Assembly (NCBI GenBank): GCA_964504335.1
Contig: CAZDET010000070.1
Location: 1-22,857, forward strand
Source: CAZDET01 sp964504335
GTDB lineage: Bacteria > Bacteroidota > Bacteroidia > Chitinophagales > Saprospiraceae
Reading direction: 5' to 3'
Length of the DNA stretch: 22,857 nt
The translations under genes and the position numbers were made by a program. The first letter of the stretch is position 1. The number at the start of each line of letters is the position of its first letter. Of this stretch, positions 22,557 to 22,857 are shown piece after piece. Below the pieces are notes generated by a model that saw only the letters and a list, made by a program, of their open reading frames with translations, was not told where the DNA came from and did not search any database.

Positions 22557-22631
22557 CCGTTCTGCTAGGTATTATCCGCAACTCGCTGCGCGGTTTAGTA
22601 GCAGCCTGTGTCGTAAAAAATGTCGCTGCTG

Positions 22632-22663
22632 TTTGCGTAACTCCCCGATGCCCCCTATCTTTG
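22632..22663 (+). promoter_or_regulatory. Promoter of the tRNA-Ala gene
   Basis: TTTG (22632-22635), a 20-nt spacer and TATCTTTG (22656-22663) match the Bacteroidota -33/-7 consensus in full. Transcription would start near 22670, about 54 nt before the mature tRNA end. Confidence 0.75.
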
Positions 22664-22723
22664 CGAAGCTTTTGAAAAAGCACCCTTACACGCACACCCA
22701 AACCCAAACTCACACTACTACCC

Positions 22724-22797
<74 letters not shown>

Positions 22798-22807
22798 CAA
22801 GCAAAAA

Positions 22808-22831
22808 GCCGTCCCTTTGGGCGGCTTTTTT
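22808..22831 (+). terminator. Terminator of the tRNA-Ala gene
   Basis: A 7-bp stem GCCGTCC with GGGCGGC (one G-T pair) and CTTT loop, followed by six T residues. It begins 10 bp after the tRNA 3' end. Confidence 0.9.
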
Positions 22832-22857
22832 AGTATAGGTGTGCGTGTGTCTCCGAA

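Overview
The window looks like chromosomal DNA of a free-living member of the Bacteroidota, most likely in or near the Saprospiria (Lewinella-like); the phylum is well supported, the finer placement is a guess. Evidence: a DUF1573 secreted protein, '2TM' domain proteins, a fused E1-alpha/beta 2-oxoacid dehydrogenase, a DksA-like protein without zinc cysteines, several secreted proteins of unknown family, few visible Shine-Dalgarno sequences, and promoters of the Bacteroidota type (TTTG, about 20 nt, TAnnTTTG). The clearest of these promoters precedes the tRNA gene. No phage, transposase, CRISPR array or rRNA was found.

Layout. Positions 1-86 hold the terminator of a plus-strand gene outside the window. 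Positions 180-2892 are four minus-strand genes: OmpA-like protein, Fpg/Nei DNA glycosylase, TetR regulator and short-chain dehydrogenase. The last two look like a regulator and its target. Positions 3096-3995 hold a DksA-like protein with a long acidic tail and a small basic protein. A TetA-like MFS exporter (4016-5248) has a perfect palindrome just before its start and is divergent from a secreted protein of unknown function (5374-6552). Two further unknown cytoplasmic proteins (6642-8205), one with an EF-hand-like N-terminus and one with a ComEA-like helix-hairpin-helix, look like an operon. They converge on a small membrane protein and a GNAT acetyltransferase.

Positions 9473-12153 are a tight three-gene minus-strand operon: inositol-3-phosphate synthase, a TIM-barrel sugar isomerase/epimerase-like protein and a small SAM methyltransferase. 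This is the most interesting metabolic unit here, because it suggests an inositol-derived, possibly methylated product. Upstream of it are a hemolysin III/PAQR membrane protein and a polyprenol-phosphate mannose synthase-like glycosyltransferase.

Positions 13882-18879 concern the cell envelope: a predicted outer-membrane protein, two related 2TM proteins with the same C-terminal tail, a small four-helix membrane protein, a penicillin acylase-family hydrolase, and a lipoprotein whose start codon is only 16 bp from that of the acylase. A gene-poor stretch (18880-19267) has two opposed terminators and a possible small RNA. It is followed by the DUF1573 protein, the fused E1 dehydrogenase, a degenerate 8-bp tandem repeat and tRNA-Ala(GGC) with promoter and terminator.

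No defence, secretion or biosynthetic system of a clearly new kind is obvious. The best candidates for new biology are the inositol operon, the paired unknown genes at 6642-8205, the operator-like palindrome, the octamer repeat and the small-RNA candidate.
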